DNA of 62,000 nt from Zygnema cylindricum (GCA_037447655.1 JBBHKE010000333.1:1-62000); one strand, 5' to 3'; positions 33,119 to 44,721 are shown, numbered from the stretch's first letter. Numbers and translations: made by a program. Notes: generated by a model not told the origin, from the sequence alone.

Positions 33119-34477
33119 ATAATAACAATAATAATAAACAAAAGAAAATAAGAGAAATTGAGAAATGTGTTTTTACCTTTTTAGTTACGTACGTGATCCT
33201 CAATTTTTCTTTTGAATTTAAATACCACTAATATAGTTTATACTCTATTCAAAGGGTTTATCTTTCTCTCTAATTTTCGCGCACCTTTAACGGTTTTTCC
33301 GTTTGCATGTCTATTTTCGTTGCAGTCGGTATATGTTGTAGTTAACTGTTTTCCAATTTTTCCATTTACAGATGTTTACAGTGTATTGCCCGTGACGTCA
33401 GTCAACGTCTACAGTTTGTGATGACGCACCCGACTGTTCATAAATTGTCAATTATGTCGCATAATTTTATGTGACATTTGTAGACATTTACCTTTTTAAC
33501 CTTTTGTCAATTGATGTTGTATATGGCTGACGTTGCTTTTATCTGTACGTTTGCCTTTTTGGCAATTTCCACGCGCTTTTAATCTCTCTTTCTATTTGGG
33601 AAACTTATCTCATATTTGATATAATCACCATAAATTTAAGTTTTCTTTTTAACTCCTAGTGCATGCATTGATTTTTCCATTTTTGTGTAAAGAGTTAAAG
33701 AGAATAAAAGAAAACAAATAATAATAACAATAATAATCATAATAAAATTTCACCTTTGTCCGAGTTAAAAAACATAACAATGATAATTGTGGGTTTTCAT
33801 TTTTTTAAGGAAAAAAAAGTTTTCTCCAGCTTCCCACCGGTCAGCGTAAATCCGCCTGGTGGAATGATGAGGAATAGTGAAGTTTGAAAGAGAGAATGCG
33901 AGGCTGCGTGAGAGAGGCGATGTGTGTGACTTACTGGGGCGCCCTCAGATATTTGTGTCGATTTCGTTAAATGGCATCGAAATTTTCAGACCCTTGGAAT
34001 GGAAAAATCCATACTGAACGAAACGCGACAAAACAAAACAAATTTTGTACTTTGATGGACGCAAACGGACAAAAAATAGCGAGTATTGTACCTTTCGCCG
34101 TCGCTTGTATTCGTTTGAAATGTGTGTAATTATTTTTACAATTGCGAATACGTGTTTCTATTTGTTTTTGGAAAACACTTTGTTTTAAAACACATCTTCC
34201 CCGTGTTTTAAAGAAAAGTTTGAAGTTCGAGTTTTAAACTCGATGATGACGCAAAATGTAATTTTCATTTTTTCTATTTTTTGTATGGTTGAAACTTACG
34301 CGGTACAAATTTAAAAAACGACGTAAAAAATCCCTTACTTAGGCACATGGAGACGCACCCTCAATGTCACCTGTAAATACGGGATAAAGAAGCGAACTAG
34401 CCCAACGAGAAAGCTGGGTTCTCATTGGTTTTTACAGAATTTGGACTCGTACTGAAATGCGTGCGTATATAAAATAC
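33119..34477. other. Intergenic AT-rich stretch
   Basis: Contains AAT/AAC-rich simple repeats near 33119-33140 and 33708-33740. No gene, TE end or RNA is supported. Confidence 0.5.
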
Positions 34478-34480
34478 TTA

Positions 34481-35240
34481 GGGTAGAATTCCATTAGATG
34501 AAAAGTGTGGTTAGTTACTGGACGCGGTACAATTTCGTACAGATCCGTACCACGCCGTACCTTAAAAAAAAAATTGTCAGACGAAATATCGTTACTAGAA
34601 AGTTGTCGGGAAGCCTCAATGATGCTCGCATAATTCCTGGCCGTTGGATATTCCACTTTCTCAGATCCGCGAAGCAATCGCGCACACTATCCAGTGTGCC
34701 GATACTCTCCTCGCGAGGAGAGTTGTACGATGCTACACGTGTACCATTGGTACACGTGAAAAAGAAAAAAAATATCCGCTTTGAACAAGCGATCACAAGT
34801 CTACACATCGTACATGCCATGTGCCTACGTCGTACGGTCCTTGTGCCGACTGCCACGCTAGATGCAGGTGAGCCGAAAATATTTTCGCACGCTCCGTCTG
34901 ACATCCACTGACATTCAAAGTTTGCCGCGACCTTCAAAGTTTTCTAGCGTCTTTTTGACATTCTGTTTCGAAATTTTGATTTCCTTTTTCAAAATCAAAA
35001 ATCTGGCCGCAAACTTTACGTACTAATCGTTAACTACCTCCGGCCGTACAGATATTTCGTTTTGACTTTCCTTTTGAAGATTTTCTTTAAGATTTTCAAA
35101 TCTAGACTCTAACCTACGTGGTGCCAATCATAATTGAGGAAGGTTTGTTACTGGCCCGACAAAATGGAATATTCTTCCAGTAAACGCTGCTAGTAGAATT
35201 TTTCGTACATTTACTGGGACCGCCTAATGGAATTCTACCC
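34481..35240. mobile_element. PIF/Harbinger-like MITE (760 bp)
   Basis: A perfect 17-bp terminal inverted repeat, GGGTAGAATTCCATTAG, bounds the segment, flanked by a TTA direct repeat (34478-34480 and 35241-35243). A TTA duplication with GGG-starting ends fits PIF/Harbinger. It has no transposase. Inside are a 20-bp perfect palindrome (34704-34723, centre CGCG) and a near-palindrome around CACGTGTACCATTGGTACACGTG's position at 34737-34759. Confidence 0.8.
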
Positions 35241-35264
35241 TTATGCGACTCGAGCTGTGCACGC

Positions 35265-35830
35265 TACACCTCCAATCGCTATTAGCGTACAGGTTTCTTT
35301 AGCGTATAGGAATAATCACAATGATTTATGCTAATTAGGAATTTGATTTTTTTTTATAAAAAACATACATTCTAATTTTTTACTAATGCTAATGTGGGTC
35401 TTTGAAAAAAATAAATGTCGGTCGCAAACATGCTTACACTAATATATGTACTTGTGCATAATCTGACTTATCGTACACAAATCGTATCTTCACACAGTCG
35501 AAACGTGGTTGATTGACGAATATGTGCGAACGTGATATTTGACAGCCCGATTTCATCCCCTTTTTAGAGCGCATATTCTCATGCGTTCGCAGTTACTAAA
35601 ACTCATTAATTGTACCTTTTCACTTAAAAGGTACAATAGTGTACGGTCTGACAATTACCGTACACCTCTTTATTTAAATTACAACGCACTTTCGTGTTTA
35701 CGCTAATTGGACAAAAATCCCTAAATGGCGTAAAGGAAAAAAACAGAATAATTTATTCTATTTAAGAATTTGGAAAAATAAAAGCGGGACCGAATTAGCG
35801 TTCAATACGCTAATAGCGATTGGCGGTGTA
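35265..35830. mobile_element. TA-flanked MITE (566 bp)
   Basis: The ends TACACCTCCAATCGCTATTA and its near-exact inverse ...GCGATTGGCGGTGTA (one mismatch over about 25 bp) suggest a Tc1/mariner-like MITE with TA duplication. The interior resembles the MITE nested at 2497-2970. It begins only 22 bp after the Harbinger-like MITE duplication. Confidence 0.7.
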
Positions 35831-35833
35831 CTG

Positions 35834-36060
35834 TACACCCTGAATCGCTATTAGGGTTAATGTTTTTTTCGCCAACCAGAACGTCTTTTCTTCGTACACA
35901 CATATCGGATTGTGGATCACTGGATCTGACGGTTTCTATCGAAACGTAAAACTCTCAACTTCCGATTGGGTGTCGCAAATTGAAAATCGGACAAGTGTGT
36001 ACGGAGATAATATGTTTTAAGTGGCGAATAAATGATTACCACTAATAGCGATACACGGTG
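35834..36060. mobile_element. Third MITE of the cluster (about 227 bp)
   Basis: Starts CACCCTGAATCGCTATTAG (after TA) and ends with the inverse of CACCGTGTATCGCTATTAG, 17 of 19 positions matching. It abuts the preceding MITE, from which it may derive by internal deletion. Confidence 0.55.
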
Positions 36061-36113
36061 AAGTGTACTGCAGCTGTACATCGCTACGGTACGTATTCAC
36101 GTTGCAGTCCTGT

Positions 36114-36141
36114 CTAAACTCTAAACTCTAAACTCTAAAGG
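36114..36141. repeat. Four-unit CTAAACT (telo-box-like) repeat upstream of LIL3
   Basis: CTAAACT repeats three times and then ends CTAAAGG, one base from the plant telomere unit CTAAACC. Short telo-box motifs occur in plant promoters; here it lies about 450 bp before the LIL3 start codon. Confidence 0.6.
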
Positions 36142-36426
36142 GTTGCCGATCTGCCGAGCTCAGCTTGCCGTACTGCGGCGAGGCTGTACGGCTCAGGATG
36201 ACGAGATGCTTCTTCTCCCCGCGTTTCGCAACTTCTATGCTCGCATTGGTCAAAGGTGTCCGACGTGGCAGTTCCGGATGGGCCCCTGTGCCACCCTGGC
36301 ACTCGTGTCCTTTCCTATCCTCGCTGAACCCTCAGGCCTTCTATCCTCGACATCGAGCGCTTCACGCTAACAAAAAGTACAATTTGTTCGTACAAAAAGT
36401 ACATAATGCTACACTATCCCGCCAGT

Positions 36427-36435
36427 CACGTGGCA
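36427..36435 (+). promoter_or_regulatory. G-box (CACGTGGCA) in the LIL3 promoter
   Basis: A CACGTGGC core lies about 150 bp before the ATG. G-boxes are bound by bZIP, PIF and HY5-type regulators and are common in light-regulated photosynthesis genes. A related ACGTGGC lies near 36264. No convincing TATA box was found. The segment just before the ATG is a CT-rich leader. Confidence 0.5.
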
Positions 36436-36583
36436 CCCTTCTGTACCTTTTGCGATCACTGTACCGTCTGAAAACTGACCCCAGAAAGCTTCTCCTCACT
36501 TCTCTTTCCAGCAAGTCACTCACTTAGCCTCTCATTCATCACCCTCCCTTCTCTGCCTCTCTCCCTCTCCCTCTCCCTCAACC

Positions 36584-39500
36584 ATGGCGACTTCTCTCTC
36601 TCACTCCTCTCTCTCCTCCTCCCTTTCTCACGTCCTCCGCTCCTCTCTCTCCTCCACCTCTTCCCCCTCTCACCTCCACCTTCCCTCCTCCTCCTCCATC
36701 CCTCCCCTCCGCCTCTCCTCCTCCCGCAGACCCTCCCTCCCTCCCGTCTCCGCATCCGCCGACTCTCCCTCCTCCCTCTCCCCTCCCCCCCCCTCCCTCG
36801 ACTCCCCCACCGCACCCGCCGCATCTGCCGCCGGAGATTCCGTAGTGGCGGAAGTCGCCTCCCTCCCGGAGGCCGGAGACACCGAGGGGGTGGCAGGGAG
36901 GCGGAGGGACAGCCCCTTGGCGAGAGGCGGCACTCTCCGGGGGGAGGGGAGGGAAGGGAAGGACCCCTCTGCGGCCACCCTGGGCAAGTCGTCCCTGTTC
37001 GCGGCCTCGGGCGACAGGTTCGAGGACCCGCGCTGGAAGAGTGGCACGTGGGACGTGGCGATGTTCGCGAGGGAGGGGAAGGTGGACTGGGACGCGGTCA
37101 TAGACGCAGGTGAGGGGGGGGGAGGGAGAGGGAGAGGGAGAGGGAGAGGGGGTGGGGAGGGGAGGGGGAGGGGGAGGGGGAGGGGGATGAAGGGAGGGAG
37201 GATGGACGCATGTGAGGAGAGGGAGAGGGAGGTGAAGAGGAGGGATGTTTTGAAGGAAGGGAAGGAGCGAAGAGAGTGTTGAGGCTAGAGGAGGGGGAGG
37301 AAGAGGTGGGTGCACGGAGGTGGAGAGGGAGGGAGTAGATGAGGGTGGGGGAGGATGCGAGGCAAGGATGGCTTATGGCATGTGAGTGAATGAGGGAAAG
37401 AGGAAGGAAGAGCAGGGAAGATGCTAGAGAAACGGAACGAAGGGAAGGGAAGAAAAGGGAAGGGAAGAAAAGAGAAGGCAAGGGAAGAAATGGGATGGGA
37501 AGGGCAGAAAAGGGGATTGAAAGGAAGGGAAGGGAAGAAAATGGGATAGAAGGGAAGGGAAGGGAAGAAAGGAAGAGAAGGGAGAAAAGGAAGAGAAGGG
37601 AAGAGAGGAAGAGAAGGGAAGAGAGGAAGAGAAGGGAAGAGAGGAAGAGAAAGGAAGAGAGGAAGAGAAAGAAGAGGAGGGAAAAAAAGCCAAAAAAGGG
37701 GTTGGACGTGAGGTAGGAGGAGAGTGTGGTATGGGCAGAAAGAGGTGAAGTGGAGAGGAGAGTGAAAAGTGTCAAAGGGGAAAGGGAGGTAAGCGGAGAG
37801 AGTGGAAAAGCTGTGAGAATGTGCGGAGGAGAAGAGAAGGAGGTAAATCAGCAGAACAATGGATGATGAGGGAATGAAGTTTACAAAGTGATAGGGAGAG
37901 ATAAGATGGGACAACCGAGAAAATAAGTGAAGGAGGTATTGAGAAGGGGATCGAGAGAAAGATAGGTTAGAGGGAAGAAGGTTAGGAGGGGGTGGAGAGG
38001 AAAAAATAGGTCCTGGGCGTCTTTGATATCGTGATCAGTGTGTGTATGATAGGAATGTTTCTTACCTCCCCCTTTTTTTCTGGTCATAAAGTCTTTCTTA
38101 TTTTTTGTGATATCAGAAACTCTATGTTTCAGGCCATTTTTTAGTTGGAGATTTTCATGAAATTAGAAAACCAAGATAGAATCTTTGCTGAAACCTACTT
38201 CCCTTTTTTTCTACCATGGCTCCCTTTTTTCTAATATGGCTCGTTTTTTTTTCTAAAAAGGGAAACTTGTAATTTCGAATGTTTCCTGTGTGTTTTTTTT
38301 CTCCATGAGTCAAAGAAATATTAAAGGAAAATTATTGCAGGTTTTCTAGCGATTAATAATTTTATCTTTTTTTAAGGGGCTCTGTCGGTAGTATTTCCCT
38401 TGTCCAACAAGTTGTTGTGATCCTGCTTTTATAATTTATTTCTCACTTAGTCATATTGGGTCATGTTTATTTGTGACTCGAGTCACAATTCTGGTTTATA
38501 AGGTTTTGACCTCCTTTTTTTGTGTGGATTTACCATTGTTGAAACGTGTCAAGTTTGAAATTGTGGCTGGGTCGGACTTATTTTTTCTCATTTTTTTTTT
38601 GTTTTCTTCTATGTTTTTTGGGAAGCGCAGAAGTTTTGCGTAGGAAGTGGTTGGAAGAGAACCCAGTTTCTTCAACCAATGAGGATCCTGTGGTTTTCGA
38701 CACCTCGATAGTTCCATGGTGGGCGTGGGTTCGCCGTTTCCATCTCCCCGAAGCCGAAAAACTGAATGGTATGATAGGTTTTTTGTTCCAGGATCTTGGA
38801 TGTACTCTTAAACTGGAATGTGTTTCTTCACATTCACGGGTTATTGCAGATTGTCTGGATGTCGAAGCTGCCGGGAAACCCTTATAGTTTTGTTTTTGTT
38901 ATTACTGTTACTGTTTTAAGTATACAAGGTTCTTGTAGCTTGAATGGAAAATGTGTTTTTGTACGGCACGGGTCAAATGATTTCATTTGTTGTGCTGGAT
39001 CTGAGGGTCAAATTTTAAGATTTTATAATTCATAAGGTTTTTTCTTCTTTTTTATTTGTCGGTTAGCAGAAATGAATATATCACGGCTGCTAAGATGAGA
39101 CATGTTATTTGTCGCTTAAGAGTCGTAGTACCTTCACCCTTATTAATTTGATCCGTTTGAATCCGGAAGATCAGCCACCAATTGTACACCACTGTTGCCT
39201 TTCTCCATCGCCCACTCATTCGATTGTTAGAATCTTTCACTTTTCACAATTATCATAATATTCCATATCAATTTGGAGGACAAGGGGCAACTAACTTCTT
39301 TATCTTCTCCATGTGTTTAAATTTTGTGTGGATGACAGGACGGGCGGCCATGGTAGGATATGCTTTGGGATATTTGGTGGATGCGGCGACCGGGGTGGGA
39401 TTGGTTGATCAAAGCAACGGCTTCATTGGGAAGCTTCTCATACTCATTTCGGTGCTCGGAATTCTTGTTATTCGGAAGACAGAGGACGTGCAAACGATCA

Positions 39501-39595
39501 AAGATCTCGCACAAGAATGGACTTTCTATGACAAACAATGGCAAGCGACTTGGAAGGAGGGACCTCCACGAGGGGGAGAGGAGGCCGAGAAATAA
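36584..39595 (+). CDS. LIL3: Light-harvesting-like protein 3 (LIL3), three exons
   Basis: Exons 36584-37109, 38631-38768 and 39339-39595 (921 nt, 306 aa) with GT...AG introns, all in phase 1. The N terminus is a Ser/Pro-rich chloroplast transit peptide (about residues 1-60) followed by a long low-complexity linker. The conserved LIL3 block starts near 143 ([22 protein letters not shown]). Then come [20 protein letters not shown] and the chlorophyll-binding motif E218-x-x-N221-G222-R223-x-A225-M226. Two membrane segments follow (about 222-245 and 250-266) and the C-terminal [10 protein letters not shown] motif. In the family this thylakoid protein binds and anchors geranylgeranyl reductase, supporting the phytyl tail of chlorophyll and tocopherol; it also associates with chlorophyll-synthesis enzymes. 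The ATG context (CAACCATGG) and complete homologous domains support the start. The linker is longer and more Gly/Ser-rich than I expect for this family. AATAAA overlaps the stop codon. The gene appears functional. Confidence 0.95.
37110..38630 (+). other. LIL3 intron 1 with an 0.9-kb purine tract
   Basis: The donor GCAG|GTGAGG and the acceptor GCGCAG|AAG define the intron. From 37110 to about 38000 the coding strand is almost entirely A and G (GGGAGA, GGGAAGA and GGAAGAGAA units). Large open frames on either strand here are artefacts of this composition. The 3' part becomes T-rich as expected near an acceptor. Confidence 0.9.
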
Positions 39596-42500
39596 AATTT
39601 AAATTTTGTTTGTTTGGTTTTCGGGTGGGATTTCGTTTATATGAAAAGGGTTTGAGTTTACGCCTTGTGAAAGGTGCCGAAAATTTAGTTGAGTTCACTT
39701 GAATGTAATCGAAAAAGATGCTCTATTTAGTGTAGGAATATCAGGAGTTACTGTTATTTATGCTCCGAATTTTGGAGTCTCTTGTCAATGATCGAGGCTT
39801 CCCAGTTTAATCGTGAGATAATATGTATGTACTGGAGGTTTTTGCTAATGACACATCCTTTTTGGTCTCTTTTTTCTCAACAATGTGGAGCTCTCTGCTT
39901 AAACCTCCAAGGGTTAAATCAGTGTATATGGGGATTGCATGACCATACCTTTTTCTGTAGGTTTGTATGTTTCATTTTACATACTGAGAAGGTTCCAGTA
40001 TGGTATGTGTCAGCATTTTGTCAGAATGCCTTTATTATGATTGCTCATTTTTTGGAGGTTGATACCCCAAATAACCATTGGAAGTTGTTTTAATATGTAT
40101 AAACAGTAAAGCATACTTGTAAAAGGGGGGATCACCTTTGCAATCAGTGTAAAAGAGTCATTAGTTTGAATGTGAAATGAGAATGTACCATGAATTTAGT
40201 GTGGGAAGAGGAAGTGGAGTGTGTCCTCAAAATAAGTAGGAGAGTAAGCATAGAATAAAAGTGTGGTGTTTAAGGCAGTGAATGAAAAAGTACAAACTTT
40301 AAAGTGAAGTATGGAGAAGTATATAAGTTTTAGTGTTGCTTCTGAAATGTAAAATAGCTGACTTTATTAAAAAGCGCGATGGTAAACCATCCAAGTCCAT
40401 GGGAACAAAAGGAAGTAGAATTCTGAAATGTACGAGTTTTCCGTATCTATTTGTTCCTTATGTTGTTTCACTGTTATGGAAAACTGCGATTTAACAACCG
40501 CATGCCCCGACTCTTAGTAGCAGTTCGACTTACGGGAGTCAAACATTAGACGTTAAGGAATATGATTGTCAAACTGTACTTTGATAAGCGTCTATTAATC
40601 TACTACATCAAAATGAGCGTTCTATTTAAAAGTTCACGTTGTGAAAAGTTTGTACTGTGATATCGAACTTCACAAACGGCGAATTTTGTGGGTGGGGCAA
40701 CTCAGATTTGATTACTAAAAAATCACATTGCAGCGCCCCATCACTTTTAGCTTTTAGGGAGTTATCAGAATGTGAAATTAGAATGTATGAATACTAATTT
40801 AGTACAAAAAGACTTAAAAATATGTCGTTAAAATGATTTCCGGCCAGAAAAAAAATCGGTGGTTATTGACTGAATTTTCTTCGCGTAGGTGTTGACTAAT
40901 CTTAGCATGTTATGCGAGGGTGTTCCTCATGCAACAGCATAAAGGCAGGAGGTAGTCGGGACTTATCCACTATGGTCATTTTTGCCTGTGGTCATATTCC
41001 CGGTTGGTTAAAATGTCCATGTTAGGCCGCAGGAGCTCAAGTATCTTGCTCAACACCATTTTAGTTTACATACCTTTAAGCTGCAATTTGGTAATTCCGT
41101 CATAAAAAAAAATGGTGTAATGGACCTTGTGAAGTATATGCACTTCCACTGACTATCAGCCCGTTGAGAACTGAGATTTCATTGTGTCCGTTGTCACATA
41201 GTGGTACTCGCGCCTCTTACGGTGCCTTATCCATACTCGAACGACAATCTAAATAAACGATCAGCCATGGATCTTCAACTCGAACGGTCAGATCCTGAAA
41301 TCCTGCGAGCCATAGGGAACAACTTTAAGACACTTTCAGCTGGGGATAATGAAATCAACGGTTAGAGCCGAATTCCAGCTCACAGTTCTTCCGCCTGTTC
41401 GCTAAGTAGATATTGTGCTTTGTTGTTGTTGGAAATATTGCCGTTTGACTTCCTCATTTTACTATGTATAGGATGCATGGATCCATGACATGCATCAAGT
41501 CTTTCCCGTGACTCAAAGTGCCATTCTCTCATCCTATTTTTGTCTTCCCTGTTCTCCAATCCATTATCGTTCTCTTTGTAAGGTGGCCTATACTCTCACT
41601 CTAGTGAAATCCTCAGTTCCTTTTTTTGTTCATTGTTACAGGTTTGTTTCTCTCTCTCCTTCTCCCTCTCCCTCTCCCTCGCCTCTCCCTCTCCCACTCC
41701 CTCACTCTTTCTCAATTTCCGTTTCCTAGATACAACAGTTTAATGCTGAATATAATATAACAAATAACACTAATACTAAAAATGCTAAACATAGTATAAT
41801 AAATAATATGAAAAACAATAATAATACTAACAGCACTAAAAATACTAATACCAATAACAATAATACTAACTTTAACTTTTACTTTCTTTTTTCGCCTTTA
41901 CAAAGAAACCATTAATCAACTCACAACAAATGGTGTGGATCAATTTTCTTTCGACGAGTCAATAGATAGCTGGAACTGAATCAAAATCAGGCTACCGCCT
42001 TTTTTTTTTTTTTTTGGAGTAGTAAAAACCGATAAAGAAAACCATAAAAAAGAAAATGAAAACCAAAACAAAAAAGAAGAAAAAAAAACCTTTACCAGAG
42101 AGCAAATTTCTGTAGAAACTATATAAGACAAAACCTCATGTTGACTTTACAGGAGCTTGCAACAATTTAACGTTGAAAGGAGGAAATTTTATTGAAAAAC
42201 TACTCCGACAGTTCCTCCAATCTAAAAAACAAAAAAGAAAACTAAAATGAAGAAAGAACAAAAGGCGAAAAATACGAGAAAAAGGGCTACAGGTCAGAAA
42301 AACTTCGAAAAGAATAATAATAAAAAAAAGAAATCACGACAACAAAAAGAGGATGAAAAAAAAGGAAAACCAAAAAAATATGAAAGCTACAAGACCGGAA
42401 ACAAAACAGAAAAAAAAATTTTATTAAAAAATGGGAAACGACAGGAAAACATACGGAAAAATAAACGACGAGGTGTAAAGAAATTTTTTTTGGGCACCTG

Positions 42501-43588
42501 ACAGATATTTGGAATTCCCAAACATAATCCGTACTCTGGAGTTGTCGGAACTCCCAAAGAATTTCTATCAGAAACACTTGGCATGGAGTTTTACTAAGTG
42601 AAGAGTCTTATGAACTTATTCTTGCAGTTTTTTTTGTTTCCTGTTATGGTTCCAGTGACTATGATAATGCATTAATTTCATAACTTCCTCTGAAGCATGT
42701 TTTATCTGATTCACACAGCCTGCAAAGTTAATATGAATTACTTTAAAGAGAGGAAACAAATTCCCTTGACGTCTTAACCTTATACACCCAAGTTAGTAGC
42801 TTTCACATTCATTAATGTGGACAATCTTCTGTTAGTGTATTGCATGTCCTCCAACAAATAGGGTATGTAAAGAGTGACAAAATCACTCATGGGTTGTGAG
42901 CAATGTCTCCAAACCAGACTGAACCATTTCATTCCACATAGTGATCTAAACAAAAAGTGATTGTCACTGGATGTGCTCATAGTTGAATGAAACATCAAAG
43001 TTACCATCACGAAGAAATAAATGGATTATGTGCATTCGACAAATACATAAATTGGAAGAAAAGGACGAGTAATGTAAACATTTCTCTGTACATTGACAAT
43101 AAAGTGATAGAAAATATGTTTCTCATTTTGGTTACTCCTCCAGCTACGGCGCAAAAATTGAAGGCCTCAAAAACTATACACTGTAGCCTTCCACTTCACT
43201 ACCCTTTCAAAAGTACATCAAAACTTTGATATACAGTTGGAAAACTCAATCAAAAAAAATACAAAATCTTCCATCCCGTCCTTACACTCTACCAAATAAG
43301 AAAAAGCCTGCCCATTGTTTCCCTAGTTTGTTGAGAAAAGTATATAAAAACTTTAAACCCTAGGTGTAATGCTTGATTTAGGCCTCTTCCTTAGCTTTCT
43401 AAGACAGATCAATAAGAAGTTGAGGAGCTCCTTCTTTCTCATCTGCCTTCAATGTTAAAGAGAGACTTGTGCACATTGGAGGTACCACCTGCATCATCAA
43501 GAAAAAGATCACAATGTGATTTCAGAAACCATCATTTTCGGTCTTCTGCAATATGTTTGCAGTTTTTTCAAAATGCCTGTTTTCAATG
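39596..43588. other. LIL3 3' UTR and 4-kb intergenic stretch
   Basis: The LIL3 3' UTR probably ends within about 200 bp. After that no gene is supported. It contains a CTCCCT-rich tract (41648-41715), AAT/AAC-rich simple sequence (41745-41875), a T17 run near 42001 and a lysine-codon-rich A tract (42247-42500). A short minus-strand exon-like frame at about 43399-43490 (VVPPMCTSLSLTLKADEKEG, preceded by GATGATGCAG) might be a decayed gene fragment, family unknown. Confidence 0.5.
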
Positions 43589-43596
43589 CCTACTGC

Positions 43597-44325
43597 CAGA
43601 GGTCGCAAAAGTCAAAAAAAATCATACCCGAAACCGACCGTTTTTTTTTTTTTCAAAATCTGAGTAACCGACGCCCGACCGAGTTTTGTCACGCTCCAAA
43701 ATTGTTAACCGTTAACCGACCGTCGTTTACGAAAAAAAAAATTAACCGACCGTGCCCGCCCGTAAACTGAAAAGTACAAAATTAATCAATGTACGACGGA
43801 ATAAGCCAATAATTACGATTTGTCGCGTTCCCTAAGATTTGCGAAATGAATAGTGTTCCTACCGTGTCAGATTTGTGACGCTTTGTCACGTTCCCTAAGA
43901 TTTGCGAAATGAATAGTGTACTACTGTGTCAGATTTGCGACGCTTTGTCGCGTTGCCTAAGATTTGCGAAATGAATATTGTACTACCGTGTCAGATTTGA
44001 GACGTTTTGTCGCGTTCTCTAAGATTTTCGAAATAAATAGCTTACTACAGTACCGTGTCAGATTTGCGACGTTAATCATGATGCCACGTACTTCCACGAT
44101 ACCAAAAGTACAAAGAACAATAATGTTGGAGAAAAAAAGTACAAAATTTTCATTTTTTTGGTTTTTTGTTTGACCGACCGTAACTATCCGTTTTTTTTTT
44201 CCTGGTGAGTCAACCGACCGTAACCGCTCGACCCCCAAAATTTGGCAACCGAATCCGTTCCGGATCCGGCGCGGGCGGTCGGTTAACGATCGGTCACGGT
44301 TTCAGTTGACCGTTTGCGACCTCTG
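43597..44325. mobile_element. Short non-autonomous hAT element (729 bp) related to the 2258-6337 hAT
   Basis: The ends CAGAGGTCGCAAAAG and (reverse complement) CAGAGGTCGCAAACGG are flanked by a perfect 8-bp duplication CCTACTGC (43589-43596 and 44326-44333). Terminal sequence, including the GTTAACCGTTAACCGACCG motifs, matches the larger hAT, so it probably moved with that transposase. The interior holds four tandem units of about 62 bp. Confidence 0.92.
43819..44078. repeat. Four tandem 62-63-bp repeats inside the short hAT element
   Basis: Units begin near 43819, 43882, 43944 and 44006, each carrying TTTGTCGCGTT, CTAAGATTTGCGAAAT and CCGTGTCAGATTTG with small variations. The larger hAT has only one related segment near 6030-6090, so the array expanded in this copy. 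Confidence 0.85.
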
Positions 44326-44721
44326 CCTACTGCAGAATAAGACAAATATGTTAGGATTATTAGAAGAATCGGCGGATGAGATGTGGAGAATCGGCCGTCT
44401 GCGGATTTGTTGACGTTTTTGGTTCACGTGGCGCGATTCTATTTTGAGTATGGTTTCGCAATTTGCATCGGAGTACCTTTGGTTTGTTTAATGTATAGCG
44501 GTTCAGTACCTGCCGGAACATAGATAATTTCTGCATGATGTTTCAGTTTGATCGTGTCACTGCACGATGTTTCAGTTTGGTCGTGTCACTGGTAACTGTG
44601 TTATTTAGTGCGCTATACGTGTCTAGTTCGTTTCAGTGCGTGTAACTTTGTTTCGGCGCTTATTAGGCACATGTCCGCATATGGACTTCGGCGCCTTCGT
44701 CTGTTTTCAGCTAGTGGAGTA

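Noticed and set aside
32751-33122. Frames running through the (GA)n repeat into the N gap
   Set aside because: Arg-Glu or Ser-Leu repeats from a microsatellite plus unknown bases; the MYB reading on the minus strand explains the non-repeat part.
36516-37315. Minus-strand frames opposite LIL3 exon 1
   Set aside because: Low-complexity Arg/Gly/Glu or Pro-rich shadows of the GC-rich exon; the plus-strand frame has family homology.
37098-37914. Several long open frames on both strands (up to 225 codons) in LIL3 intron 1
   Set aside because: They arise from the purine/pyrimidine-only composition, which lacks stop codons; the translations are Ser/Leu/Pro/Phe or Arg/Glu/Lys repeats and the region is bounded by good splice sites.
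42247-42501. Lysine-rich 84-codon frame
   Set aside because: A-rich low-complexity sequence with no motif; the opposite strand gives an equally long Phe-rich frame.
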